Of a DNA stretch of 64,000 bases, positions 16,693 to 25,098 are shown piece after piece. Location of the stretch: NCBI RefSeq assembly GCF_004138325.1, contig NZ_SBLB01000001.1:1063855-1127854 (forward strand), in the 5' to 3' direction. Under the pieces are notes generated by a model. It ran no database searches. It was not told where the DNA came from and saw nothing but the letters and a program-made list of their open reading frames with translations. This DNA comes from Spirosoma sordidisoli (lineage in GTDB: Bacteria > Bacteroidota > Bacteroidia > Cytophagales > Spirosomataceae). Within the stretch, counting starts at the first letter, position 1; each line of letters begins with the position of its first letter. Made by a program: the position numbers and the translations under genes.

Positions 16693-18159
16693 ATGAGAAA
16701 CGTAAGCACAAACCCTACCCGGCGACGGACGCCCTGGGTACTTGTCGCCAGCTTCGCGGTGTTGCTATCGGCCTGTAAAAAAGAGGCAGACCTGGTGACC
16801 CCCGCCACGACAACCACAGCCGCTAACCCCAATGCCGAGGTCAACAACTGGATTCTCGACAACATGCGGTATTACTACTACTGGAATACGAAGATCCCGG
16901 CTAACCCCGACCTGACGCTGGCCCCCGAGCCATTTTTCAACTCGCTGCTGAATACATACAACGCAACTTCTAACCCCGATGGCGACCGTTTCTCCTGGAT
17001 TCAGGAAAGCGCGGAGGAACTCCAGGCCAGCCTGAGTGGCGAAACCACTACCACCGGTATGGAATACCAGCTGTACCTGCGGGCATCCGGCTCCGACGAT
17101 ATCATTGCCCAGGTGTTGTACGTACTACCCGGCTCCCCCGCCCAGAAGGCAGGGCTGAAACGGGGCGACATCATCTCGAAAGTGAACGGACAGGTGCTGA
17201 ACCGGAGCAATTACCTCAGCCTGCTCTTTGGTAACACCACCAATTTTACGTTCGGTCTGGCCAGCGTCAATAATGGCAGCCTCGTCGATACGGACGTGAG
17301 CCGGAGCGTTACGGCCACCGTTTTTCAGGAGAATCCGGTGTTTCTGGACTCGGTCTACACGGTCGGCAGCAAAAAGATTGGCTATCTGGTTTACAATCAG
17401 TTCGTTCCCGGCGCCAACAACAGCCGTGCCAATGAATACGACGCCCAGATCGATGCCATCTTCAGCGATTTCAAGGCCCAGGGCGTTAACGAGCTGGTGC
17501 TGGATCTGCGCTATAACCCGGGTGGCTATACCTCTTCGTCGACGAACCTGGCCAGCCTGATCGGCAAGGGCGTTACGACCGGCAAATTGTTTTTCCGCGA
17601 GGAATGCAACCCGACCCTGACGGCGGCCTGGACCCGCCAGTACGGCAGCGATTTTCTGGTCAACAACTTCGTTACCAAGCCCCAGAATATAGGCGCTAAC
17701 CTCAGCCGCGTATTTGTGCTGACCACCGACCATACGGCCTCGGCCAGCGAGCTGATCATCAACGGCCTGCGCCCCTACATGACCGTGACGACCATCGGCA
17801 CGACCACGACCGGCAAAAATGTAGGCTCGATCACCCTGACCGACGACAGTGGCAAAATAAAATGGGGCATGCAGCCGATTGTGTTCAAGTCGTTCAACAG
17901 CCTGGGGCAGTCTGACTATGCCAGTGGTTTTAAACCCACGATCGAGGTCGAAGAGCCGCTCAACCTGCTGCCCCTAGGCGATACGCGCGAACCGCTGCTC
18001 GGCACGGCCCTGGCGCAGATTACCGGCACCGCCCCCTCTGCCCGGGCCGGATCGGCCAACGCCAATCCGCTCAGCTCGATCGGCTCATCCATCCAGCGCA
18101 AAGCCGGTGCCCGCTATGGCATGGTGAAACCGCTGAAGACACTGGAGCTGGCCAACTAA
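16693..18159 (+). CDS. S41-family peptidase lipoprotein
   Basis: This 488-residue lipoprotein (lipobox LLSAC, Cys28) has the Bacteroidota S41 plan: an N-terminal helical region (NNWILDNMRYYYYW), a PDZ domain (about 105-195: VLPGSPAQKAGLKRGDIISKVNG), and a C-terminal-processing-protease domain (225-400). The catalytic Ser lies in TASASELIINGL, with the family LRYNPGGY segment earlier. It probably degrades or trims envelope proteins at the periplasmic face. ATG 16693 directly precedes the basic signal start. No partner gene is adjacent; the gap 16453-16692 contains no clear promoter box. Confidence 0.93.
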   Translation: MRNVSTNPTRRRTPWVLVASFAVLLSACKKEADLVTPATTTTAANPNAEVNNWILDNMRYYYYWNTKIPANPDLTLAPEPFFNSLLNTYNATSNPDGDRFSWIQESAEELQASLSGETTTTGMEYQLYLRASGSDDIIAQVLYVLPGSPAQKAGLKRGDIISKVNGQVLNRSNYLSLLFGNTTNFTFGLASVNNGSLVDTDVSRSVTATVFQENPVFLDSVYTVGSKKIGYLVYNQFVPGANNSRANEYDAQIDAIFSDFKAQGVNELVLDLRYNPGGYTSSSTNLASLIGKGVTTGKLFFREECNPTLTAAWTRQYGSDFLVNNFVTKPQNIGANLSRVFVLTTDHTASASELIINGLRPYMTVTTIGTTTTGKNVGSITLTDDSGKIKWGMQPIVFKSFNSLGQSDYASGFKPTIEVEEPLNLLPLGDTREPLLGTALAQITGTAPSARAGSANANPLSSIGSSIQRKAGARYGMVKPLKTLELAN

Positions 18160-18192
18160 GTCAGCTACGTCAACCGTTACCGGTTGGTTCTG

Positions 18193-18249
18193 AACCAGCC
18201 GACCCCGCTGAGGAGACAGGTGCTCCCGGCAGGGTCGGCTGGTTTTTTT
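18193..18249 (+). terminator. Intrinsic terminator of the S41 peptidase gene
   Basis: A 13-bp perfect stem (18193-18205 with 18232-18244, AACCAGCCGACCC) encloses a 26-base loop and is followed by a T run, starting 33 bp after the stop codon. Confidence 0.85.
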
Positions 18250-18380
18250 ATAGGCCTGATCGGCTCATACACAGCCAGGTAGTTTTACTCACCCACGGGT
18301 AGGCTACCAGAAATTTCGGACAGGCTGCAACGGAGTAGCCAGAGTCCACGTAATCGTCTACAGTAAACCAAACAACAACC

Positions 18381-19199
18381 ATGAAAAAACTAATTTTATC
18401 CAGCCTCATTGCCCTGTTGGGTATTGGTCTGTGGAGTTGCAATCAGCAGGAAGGTTTGTCGGTCGATGCCGATTCGACGCTGGGGGCTGCCCGGCTTTCG
18501 TCCGATTCAACGGGTTTCCACTGCCGCGACAGTCTGACCCGCGTGGATGTGTCGGCTTTGCCAGCCGCTGTAACGGCGTATATCACCTCGAAGTACACCA
18601 GCGCTACCATCAACTACGCAGCCAAAGACGATACGGGGAACTTCCTGGTGGCCATCACCCAGGCCGACGGCCGTAAAGCCTTGCTGTTCAACGCCGACGG
18701 CACGTTCAACAAAGAGCTGTCCCTGCGGGGTGGCGGCCCCGGCAAAGGGGGTCCGGGCCGCGGACACGGTGGCAAAGGAAACCGCGACAGCCTGAACAAA
18801 ATAGCGGTGGCTTCGCTGCCAGCGGCCATTACCAGCTACATCACCACCAACTTTGCCAGCGCTACCATCAACGCAGCCGTCAATGATCCGGACCGCGGCT
18901 ATATCGTCATGATTACCCAGGCCGACGGCCGTAAGGCGCTGTTGTTTACTACCAGCGGGGCCTTTGTTCAGGAAATCGTTCGCGGGTTTAAAGACTATAC
19001 CATCATCAAAACCAGCGAGTTACCCGCTTCGGTAACCAGCTATATCAGCACCAACTACGCAGGCTCAACGATTAAGGTAGCCGGAAAAAGCAGCACCGGG
19101 CAGTTTAAAGTCCTGATCCAGACGGCCAGCAATGGCCCCGCCGAGTTGCTGTTTGCGGCCGACGGTACATTTGTTCAGATAAATCGCCGGAAGCGGTAA
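18381..19199 (+). CDS. Lipoprotein with three PepSY-like repeats
   Basis: This 272-residue protein has a lipoprotein-type signal (Cys20 after GLWS). Three internal repeats follow, at about residues 52-115, 138-198 and 205-268. Each starts with LPA-[AS]-[VI]-T-[AS]-YI, continues with a SATIN or STIKV strand, and ends in ALLF or ELLF followed by FVQ-like residues. This pattern fits the PepSY-like (BLIP-fold) domains common in Bacteroidota exported proteins; the ligand is unknown. A Gly/Lys/Arg/His-rich linker (GGGPGKGGPGRGHGGKG) separates repeats 1 and 2. Repeats 1 and 2 share near-identical DNA, suggesting recent internal duplication. Confidence 0.85.
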   Translation: MKKLILSSLIALLGIGLWSCNQQEGLSVDADSTLGAARLSSDSTGFHCRDSLTRVDVSALPAAVTAYITSKYTSATINYAAKDDTGNFLVAITQADGRKALLFNADGTFNKELSLRGGGPGKGGPGRGHGGKGNRDSLNKIAVASLPAAITSYITTNFASATINAAVNDPDRGYIVMITQADGRKALLFTTSGAFVQEIVRGFKDYTIIKTSELPASVTSYISTNYAGSTIKVAGKSSTGQFKVLIQTASNGPAELLFAADGTFVQINRRKR

Positions 19200-19228
19200 C
19201 CGAACCCGTTGTCTGTTCAACTAAAAAG

Positions 19229-19258
19229 GACCTGGTCATCTGGCCGGGTCTTTTTTTT
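19229..19258 (+). terminator. Intrinsic terminator of the PepSY-like gene
   Basis: GACCTGG pairs with CCGGGTC (one G-T pair) and is followed by eight T residues, 29 bp after the stop codon. Confidence 0.8.
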
Positions 19259-19406
19259 GCAGGGCCTCGCAGGGCATTAAAGAGGCTAAAACAGGGATTC
19301 GCTCATGGAATTTCGGCATTCGGAAAAAATACGTGTAGCAGCATCTAATTTCTAGGCATATTTACCGTTGTAACTGAGTATTACCCCAATAAAAACCGTA
19401 TATCCA

Positions 19407-20003
19407 ATGAAACGTCTTTTCCTTACCCCAGCTATTGCCCTGTTCGCCTTCGCAGCCCAAGCCCAGACCTGGGCGGTCGACAAGTCGCACTCGAAAGTCG
19501 GCTTCACGGTTACTCACCTGATGCTGTCTGAAGTGGACGGTAATTTCAAAACATTCGACGCCAAAGTAACGGCTGCCAAACCGGACCTCTCGGATGCCGT
19601 ATTCGACCTGACGGCCGACGTCAACAGCATCAACACCGACAACGACCGGCGCGATGGCCATCTCAAGAGCCCTGACTTCTTCGATGCCGCCAAATACCCG
19701 ACGCTTACCTTCAAAAGCAAGTCGTTTACCAAGGTAGAAGGCAAGAAATACAAAGCCGTTGGCGACCTCACCATGCACGGCATTACGAAGCCCGTTACCC
19801 TCGATGTGGTGATGACAGGCCCCGTCACCAACGAAAGCCCCCGCGGCAAGCAGGAAAAAGTAGGCTTCAAAGTAACCGGCCTGATCAAACGGTCAGACTT
19901 CAGCCTCGGTACCATTCCGGTAACCGTTGTCAGCGACGAAGTGGAGCTGAAAGCGGCCGGTGAGTTCACCAAACAGGATGGCTCGGTAGCCGAAAAGAAA
20001 TAA
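19407..20003 (+). CDS. YceI-family exported protein
   Basis: This 198-residue protein has a signal peptide (residues 1-19, AQA-Q) and a complete YceI lipocalin-like domain: WAVDKSHSKVGFTVTHLMLSEVDGNF at its start, NDRRDGHLKSPDFFDAAKYPTLTF in the middle and GLIKRSDFSLG towards the end. YceI proteins bind isoprenoid or other amphiphilic molecules in the periplasm, and several are stress-induced. It is a single-gene unit between a terminator upstream (19229-19258) and one downstream (20023-20076). ATG 19407 directly begins the signal peptide. Confidence 0.95.
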   Translation: MKRLFLTPAIALFAFAAQAQTWAVDKSHSKVGFTVTHLMLSEVDGNFKTFDAKVTAAKPDLSDAVFDLTADVNSINTDNDRRDGHLKSPDFFDAAKYPTLTFKSKSFTKVEGKKYKAVGDLTMHGITKPVTLDVVMTGPVTNESPRGKQEKVGFKVTGLIKRSDFSLGTIPVTVVSDEVELKAAGEFTKQDGSVAEKK

Positions 20004-20022
20004 TACGCAGCGCTTTACCGGT

Positions 20023-20076
20023 AGCCGCGGTCTCCGTATGCCTTCTGTGGGCTACCGGGACCGCGGCTTTTTTTTC
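20023..20076 (+). terminator. Intrinsic terminator of the YceI gene
   Basis: AGCCGCGGTC (20023-20032) pairs perfectly with GACCGCGGCT (20059-20068) and a ten-base T run follows. The sequence GGTAGC/GCTACC inside the loop can add a second small stem. Confidence 0.85.
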
Positions 20077-20226
20077 GGAAGTAGTTTCCCTACGTCGCAC
20101 CCTGAGCAGGCTGGTCGGCACATTAGCCGCCTTGCTCTACACAAGCCGGAAAGCGGGCAACGAAGCCGGGCCTGTAGACGTACTAGATGCAGAAGACGAC
20201 ACAAACCCGTCTGCCATCAGCGCTCT

Positions 20227-20979
20227 ATGATCCCCAGCGAACCCATCTCCCGGCTGAGTTTTCTCCGCAAAGCCATTGCCAGCACGGTACTGACCCCGGC
20301 CCTGCTACAGTCCTGCTCCAGCCAGACGGAAATTACCCCTGGCGGTACAACAACCAACGGCTCTACCACGGGCGGCTCCACCACCGGCAGCTGCGTAGTA
20401 ACCGACACCGAAACCGACGGCCCCTACCCGCTCTACAGCAGCCGGGGTTCGGCCCTGCAACGGGTCGATATCCGCGAGGGTAAAACCGGCCTTCAGCTCG
20501 ACATGACCATGACCGTTAAAAACGTAAACAATAGCTGCGCCGTGCTGGCCAATGCCCGCGTCGACATCTGGTATTGCGATAAAGACGGGTATTATTCGGG
20601 CTACAGCAACTCGGGCTACCTGGGTACCCAGAACAATACCGGCAAGACCTTTCTGCGGGGCCTCCAGTATACCGATGCCAGCGGACAGGTAAAGTTTACG
20701 GGTATCTATCCTGGCTGGTACCAGGGTCGCGCTACGCATATCCACGTGCAGGTTTACGTAGACAATACCTTGAAGCTGACCTCACAGATTGCGTTTCCGG
20801 AAGATATCAACACGGCCGTCTATACTACCGATCTCTACAAAGCGCACGGACAGAACTCGCTCAAAAATTCCGGCGACAACATCCTCAGCGACTCCCTGGA
20901 TAATGAACTCGCCACCGTTACCGCTAACAGCGCCACCGGTGGGTACAACCTGACTCATACCATCTACGTAAAAGCCTGA
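20227..20979 (+). CDS. Intradiol ring-cleavage dioxygenase-like lipoprotein
   Basis: This 250-residue protein has a lipoprotein signal (TPALLQSC), a Gly/Thr/Ser linker, and a domain of the protocatechuate/catechol intradiol dioxygenase fold. The expected Fe(III) ligands are present: Tyr in TDGPYPLY, Tyr in WYCDKDGYYSGY, and the two His of RATHIHVQVY. The family cleaves catechol-type rings with O2. Exported forms without a catabolic cluster are common in Bacteroidota and their substrates are not known. ATG 20227 is used; an open frame reaching 20038 crosses the YceI terminator. The stop codon overlaps the next start codon. Confidence 0.88.
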   Translation: MIPSEPISRLSFLRKAIASTVLTPALLQSCSSQTEITPGGTTTNGSTTGGSTTGSCVVTDTETDGPYPLYSSRGSALQRVDIREGKTGLQLDMTMTVKNVNNSCAVLANARVDIWYCDKDGYYSGYSNSGYLGTQNNTGKTFLRGLQYTDASGQVKFTGIYPGWYQGRATHIHVQVYVDNTLKLTSQIAFPEDINTAVYTTDLYKAHGQNSLKNSGDNILSDSLDNELATVTANSATGGYNLTHTIYVKA

Positions 20980-21836
20980 TGATCGACTGGCCTGCGTTCA
21001 GCCCGTTTCCCAGCCGGTTTGTTGGCGTGTCGACCTTCGATGCCGCCGACACCGACCGGGTACGCACCTATCTGAACTGGAGTGAGCTGTTTCGGCAGTG
21101 GGAAATCCCGGTTCCGTTTCCGGACGCCCTCGACAGTCCGGACTGGTGCACAACGGCCCGCAGCTTACTGGCCGACGCCAACGCCCTGCTCGATGACTGG
21201 ATTGCCCGTGGGCTGCTGCGGCCTGAGGTTACCTTCGGCGTCTGGCAGGCTTGGGCGGAAGGGGATCAGGTGGTGGTTCAGCCCCCTGGCGGAGGTGCCG
21301 TTCGGCTGACATTCCCCCGCCTGCCCGTGGCCGATGGTTCGTCATACTGCCTGGCCGACCTGATCAAGCCAGCCGCTCTCCTGACCACCGGCGAGTCGGA
21401 CTACATCGGCGGGTACGCGGTCCGGCTCGACCAGCGTATCGGTGCGGCCATTCAAACCTGGGCTGCTGCCGAAGACGACTACCGGGTGTTTCTGGCTACC
21501 GACCTCTGCGCGCTCTACCGATCGGCGGTGGCTGACTACCTCCACTACCGGCTCAGGCGGTTTATCTGGGCCTATTGCGACGACGATGACCTGAGCAATA
21601 CCGACATCATCGAAGGCATACACCAGGGCATTCGGGTGTCGATCGGCGACTACGCCTGCCCCGGCCCGGTCGAGCGCTTCGGGCTGTCGGCCCTGCTGGG
21701 CCTGACGCCAGACATCGGTATCGTCAACGACCCCGCCAACCCGCTTTCGGCCGACTCTGGTTTTTTCTTTGCCCACCCCAGGGCCCGACATTTTCCGCCC
21801 CAGTCCGTCGCTAATCCGCCCATAGTCAACGCATGA
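20979..21836 (+). CDS. Stand-alone MetH activation-domain-like protein
   Basis: This 285-residue protein aligns over nearly its full length with the C-terminal reactivation domain of cobalamin-dependent methionine synthase. Landmarks in order are YLNWSELF, ARSLLADANALLD, SSYCLADLIKP, SDYIGGYAV, VADYLHYRLRRFIWAY, IHQGIRVSIGDYACPGPVE and SGFFFAHPRARHF. In MetH this domain binds S-adenosylmethionine for re-methylation of inactive cobalamin. Here no MetH is adjacent. By my alignment with E. coli MetH, the SAM-contacting Asp946 is Asn and Tyr1139 is Asp, while Arg1134 is kept. It overlaps the upstream stop by 1 bp and the next start by 4 bp. Confidence 0.85.
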   Translation: MIDWPAFSPFPSRFVGVSTFDAADTDRVRTYLNWSELFRQWEIPVPFPDALDSPDWCTTARSLLADANALLDDWIARGLLRPEVTFGVWQAWAEGDQVVVQPPGGGAVRLTFPRLPVADGSSYCLADLIKPAALLTTGESDYIGGYAVRLDQRIGAAIQTWAAAEDDYRVFLATDLCALYRSAVADYLHYRLRRFIWAYCDDDDLSNTDIIEGIHQGIRVSIGDYACPGPVERFGLSALLGLTPDIGIVNDPANPLSADSGFFFAHPRARHFPPQSVANPPIVNA

Positions 21837-22360
21837 GTAAAGCCCGCATCCGGCTGGCCTTCCGTCATCTCATCGACGCCGGGAGTGCCCGCTCCGAGTT
21901 CGAAAAGGTTGTTTTTGCCGACTCGTACCAGGAGTTTCGCCTGCAGGTACAGGCCTACAATCCCAACAACCAGTACACCACCTATCAGCAGGTTCGGGCC
22001 GCCGTTCCGCAGGCTGACCCCGGTCTGTCGGTTCGGGTCAGCTTCGCCATAGGCCTGTACGTAAACGAACTGAACGGGCAGATACCCGGGCTGGTCGACG
22101 CGATCGGCCAGCCGGTTTCGTTCGTCGAGCATCGGTTTACCCTGCTCGATTCGCACATCACCGACCGGAGCCAGCACCGGATCGCGCTCACCTACCTGAC
22201 CGATTCGCTGACCTGGCTCGATACGGTGGGTAACCACCTGCTGCTGAGCGCCATCGATCCAGCCGACAGCCCTGAGCCGGTCGATACGTTCCTGCTTCTG
22301 GTGCAGCCCAATCTGAGCATTTGTTCGTACCAGGCCAGCCCGTATTTGCCCACGGCTTAA
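21833..22360 (+). CDS. Unknown protein coupled to the MetH-like gene
   Basis: This 175-residue protein has no signal peptide, membrane helix or motif that I recognise. It is mixed hydrophilic/hydrophobic with an N-terminal basic segment (KARIRLAFRHL), a strand-rich middle (RVSFAIGLYV) and a C-terminal stretch (DTFLLLVQPNLSICSYQ). Its ATG overlaps the stop of the MetH-like gene (ATGA), so translation is very probably coupled, and the two products may work together. Coding status is supported by that overlap and by the lack of a better frame. Confidence 0.7.
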   Translation: MSKARIRLAFRHLIDAGSARSEFEKVVFADSYQEFRLQVQAYNPNNQYTTYQQVRAAVPQADPGLSVRVSFAIGLYVNELNGQIPGLVDAIGQPVSFVEHRFTLLDSHITDRSQHRIALTYLTDSLTWLDTVGNHLLLSAIDPADSPEPVDTFLLLVQPNLSICSYQASPYLPTA

Positions 22361-22433
22361 CAATCAGACAACACGGGTTTCGGGAAGGTTGCCCTGCTTT
22401 TTGTGTTTATTGCAGGAAACAACCTCTTCCACC

Positions 22434-23288
22434 ATGAACACGATTCTGTTGCCTACCGACCTGAGCGAAGCCACCAATCAGGCCCTGAACTGGGCGCGTC
22501 TGCTGGCCAGCCACTACAACGCCCGGCTTATACTCCTTCACGTGCAGCCCATGCCCATGCCCGACACATCGATGCCGGTCATTGGCGATCTGGGCGTGGG
22601 TACGACCGTACTGATGGATACCGAACCCGTTTATCAGGACCAGCTCACGAAGCTGGCCGGCCAGCTGGAAGCCGAAGGGCTCACCTGCCAGACCGACCTG
22701 CGCCGGGGTGCTGTTAAAGAAGCCATTCTGGAAGCCGCCCGCGAACACCAGGCCGACCTGATCGTAACCGGGCGCAGTGATCTGTCTTCGTTCTTCGACC
22801 GGCTCATTGGCAGCGAAGCCACCGGCATTGCCCGCGATGCCCACTGTCCGGTCCTGGTCGTTCCCGCCGATCAGTCAGACGAAGCCCGGCCCGTATCGCT
22901 GCAAAAACTGGTCTTTACGACACCCCTCGAGTTTGATCAGGACGATACGTTTGCGCAGGCCGTGGCGCTGGCCCGGAGCTTCGGGGCTTCGCTGCGGGTG
23001 CTGCACGTACGCGCCAGCAACCAGCCTAACCTCAACGACGATGCCGAGATGACGGCCCAGCTCCAGGCGGTCTACGGCACCGAACCGCTCCCCGTCGATA
23101 CCGTTGAGGCCAACACCGTAACGGGTGGCCTGGAAACCTACCTGAGCGACCATACCGTCGATCTGCTGGTGATGACGACCCGCGAGCGCGACTTCCTGTC
23201 GGGCCTGCTCAACCCCAGCCTGACCAGCCGGATGGTGAAGCTATCGGACGTGCCGCTGCTGATTTATCAGGACAAAGGCGACTTATAA
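22434..23288 (+). CDS. Tandem universal stress protein (UspA family)
   Basis: This 284-residue protein is two Usp domains in a row (about 1-142 and 155-284). Domain 1 begins MNTILLPTDLSEATNQAL and carries the nucleotide-loop pattern TGRSDLSSFFDRLIGSEATGI. Domain 2 has LVMTTRERDFLSGLLNPSLTSRM in place of that loop. Double-domain Usp proteins of this size are common in Bacteroidota and respond to stress or energy state. ATG 22434 directly begins the first strand; the longer frame from 22389 adds a non-conserved extension. Its stop region overlaps the convergent PaiB-like gene by 6 bp. Confidence 0.92.
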   Translation: MNTILLPTDLSEATNQALNWARLLASHYNARLILLHVQPMPMPDTSMPVIGDLGVGTTVLMDTEPVYQDQLTKLAGQLEAEGLTCQTDLRRGAVKEAILEAAREHQADLIVTGRSDLSSFFDRLIGSEATGIARDAHCPVLVVPADQSDEARPVSLQKLVFTTPLEFDQDDTFAQAVALARSFGASLRVLHVRASNQPNLNDDAEMTAQLQAVYGTEPLPVDTVEANTVTGGLETYLSDHTVDLLVMTTRERDFLSGLLNPSLTSRMVKLSDVPLLIYQDKGDL

Positions 23289-23918
23289 CCGGTCGGGCGG
23301 CTGACGCCGGGCGGCCATTTCGTCGGCAATACGCCGGGCATTGGGGTCGCTCTGCTGCCGGAGCTGGGCTACGATGGCCGCATGGTTCTTATCGTCCCGG
23401 TTCTGGCTCAGTTTGGCGGCCCCCTCCAGGGTGTCGATGGTCATCTCGAACGCCACCACACCGCGCATCTCCCGGCGCACGTACGCTTCGGTCAGGCTAT
23501 CGACCGATACCGGATGCTGGGAAGCGGCCTCGTAGCGATCTAGCTGTATCCGCAGCAGGGCCAGCGTTTCGTCGTCAGACAGGATGCGGGTCCGGCCGCT
23601 GGCTTGTACGGACAGGTAGTTCCAGGTTGGCACGTTGGGATGATCGTACCAGGACGACGAGATATAGGCGTGCGGCCCCGAAAACACCACCAGCGCGGGC
23701 GTTTCCGGCACCAGCGTTTTCCATTGCGGGTTCGCTTTGGCCAGATGCCCAACCAGTTTATGCGGCCCGTCGGCACTGACCACCAGCTCGATGGGCAGAT
23801 GTGTAGCCATGGGCATACCGTTTTCCCCGGTTGTGATGAACAAGGCGAAGCTATGCGCCTGCATAAACTGGAGCAGCCTCTCGGGATCGGTCTCCCGGTT
23901 GTGTTTATTGATGTACAT
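23283..23918 (-). CDS. PaiB-family FMN-binding protein
   Basis: This 211-residue protein has the PaiB layout: MYINKHN at the start, the split-barrel FMN fold with MATHLPIEL and GHLAKANPQWK, the conserved VFSGPHAYISSSWY and VPTWNYLSVQASG, and a C-terminal KLSQNRDDKN segment. PaiB-like proteins bind FMN and are often annotated as negative regulators; their DNA-binding role is poorly supported and an enzymatic or heme-degrading role has been proposed. It lies downstream of the GNAT and PNPOx-like genes on the same strand, 18 bp after the GNAT gene. Confidence 0.9.
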   Translation of the reverse strand: MYINKHNRETDPERLLQFMQAHSFALFITTGENGMPMATHLPIELVVSADGPHKLVGHLAKANPQWKTLVPETPALVVFSGPHAYISSSWYDHPNVPTWNYLSVQASGRTRILSDDETLALLRIQLDRYEAASQHPVSVDSLTEAYVRREMRGVVAFEMTIDTLEGAAKLSQNRDDKNHAAIVAQLRQQSDPNARRIADEMAARRQPPDRL

Positions 23919-23936
23919 AGGCGGTTATGGGGTACG

Positions 23937-24398
23937 TTACAGGCCCCGAAGCCCGTCCGGCTTCACGGTCATGTAATAGAGATCGAGGCCCGGCACCCAA
24001 TAGTCGGGTTGGGTGTACTGCAGCTGGAAGCCGAATCGTTCGAAAAAGGCATACGCAACCTGCGAGGTGCGACAAATTAGTTCCGTTACCTCCGGATACT
24101 GCCGGATCGCCAGCAGGTTATACCGCATCAGTGCGGTACCTATACCGAGTCCTTTCAGCGCCGGATCGGCAAAAATCCAGACAATGTGCGCTTTCTGTTC
24201 GTGGAGCCGGATCGAGTGCCCGCAGGCGCCGACCACCCGGCCTTCGTGTTCGGCCACGACATAGGGCTCCTGGTAGGTAGTCAGAAAGTCGGCATACTCG
24301 GCTACTTCGCTCTCGCCGAAAGCGACCGGTACGTTTTTCCGGAACACAGCCAGCAACGGCTCCGTATCGGCAACCTGCCAGGGTCTGATCTGTATCAT
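23937..24398 (-). CDS. GNAT-family N-acetyltransferase
   Basis: This 153-residue protein is a full-length single-domain GNAT. It starts with IQIRPWQVADTEPLL, has a central strand AHIVWIFADPALKGLGIGTALM with the acetyl-CoA-binding G-x-G/A loop, and a late CRTSQVAYAFFERFGFQ segment. It overlaps the upstream PNPOx-like gene by 4 bp (ATGA) and leads to the PaiB-like gene after 18 bp. The pairing of a GNAT with PaiB recalls the paiA-paiB pair of Bacillus, where PaiA acetylates polyamines, so a polyamine-like substrate is one possibility. Confidence 0.88.
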   Translation of the reverse strand: MIQIRPWQVADTEPLLAVFRKNVPVAFGESEVAEYADFLTTYQEPYVVAEHEGRVVGACGHSIRLHEQKAHIVWIFADPALKGLGIGTALMRYNLLAIRQYPEVTELICRTSQVAYAFFERFGFQLQYTQPDYWVPGLDLYYMTVKPDGLRGL

Positions 24399-25012
24399 TG
24401 CAGATAGTCAGGTAAGGGCCTGTCGGAATCCTGGGGCACTGGCGCCAGCCGAACGGTTTGCATCGGCACGACCCCCGACCAGGTGGGCAGGTCCATGTCT
24501 TCCGGATCATCGGAGGGGCCACCGGTGCGCACTTTGGCCGATGCTTCGTGCAGCGAAAAAGCCAGCACCGTGGTTTTACGCATCTCACTATCGGTAGTCG
24601 GGCGCAGGTCAGCCCAGCGCCCCGGCACCAGGTGGTCCGTTATCAATGCCAGCGCTTCCATCCGTTCGGCTTCGTCGGTTACTTTCTCGGCCGTAGCGAA
24701 GATAACCACCGACCGGTAGTTTACCGAGTGATGAAAAGCCGACTTGGCCAGCACCAGCCCATCGGTCAGCATCACCGAAATACAGACCGGCGCCCCCGCT
24801 TCGATGGTCCGGATAAAGTGGCTCCCCACCGATCCGTGGATGTAGAGTTTGTCTCCTTGGCGGGCATAGGCCGTTGGGATGGCCATGGGCTGCCCGTCAA
24901 CGGCGTAGCTGACGGTACAGAACAGGGCTTCGTCCAGAATGGGGTGGATCGTTTCGGCGTCGTAGTGAGCGCGTTTGGCCAGTCGGCTGGGGATAAGGCG
25001 GGATGTTGTCAT
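24395..25012 (-). CDS. Pyridoxamine 5'-phosphate oxidase-like flavoprotein
   Basis: This 205-residue protein has the PNPOx-like split barrel: HPILDEALFCTVSYAVDGQPMAIPTAYA, then LYIHGSVGSHFIRTIEAG, CISVMLTDGLVLA, and YRSVVIFATAEKV. It is of the Pyridox_ox_2 type, which binds FMN or F420 and covers many small-molecule reductases. It starts a minus-strand group with the GNAT and PaiB-like genes and is divergent from a MocR-type regulator, a common arrangement in which the regulator controls the neighbour. Whether it oxidises B6 vitamers cannot be decided from sequence. Confidence 0.88.
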   Translation of the reverse strand: MTTSRLIPSRLAKRAHYDAETIHPILDEALFCTVSYAVDGQPMAIPTAYARQGDKLYIHGSVGSHFIRTIEAGAPVCISVMLTDGLVLAKSAFHHSVNYRSVVIFATAEKVTDEAERMEALALITDHLVPGRWADLRPTTDSEMRKTTVLAFSLHEASAKVRTGGPSDDPEDMDLPTWSGVVPMQTVRLAPVPQDSDRPLPDYLQ

Positions 25013-25067
25013 GGCGGTATCAATCGTTTCTCTGGCAAAAGTCGTACTTTACCGGCCCGTACAAATC

Positions 25068-25098
25068 GTCCGGTTTATACAAAACAGCTAGTCCGGTT
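25068..25098. promoter_or_regulatory. Direct repeats, candidate MocR-type operator
   Basis: GTCCGGTT occurs at 25068-25075 and again at 25091-25098, 23 bp apart, in the 86-bp space between the PNPOx-like and MocR-like genes. The second copy touches the MocR ATG. MocR/PdxR proteins are known to bind spaced direct repeats in such divergent promoters. Binding is inferred only. Confidence 0.4.

Noticed and set aside
20038-20226. N-terminal extension of the dioxygenase-like protein
   Set aside because: It crosses the YceI terminator and places the lipoprotein signal in the middle of the protein.
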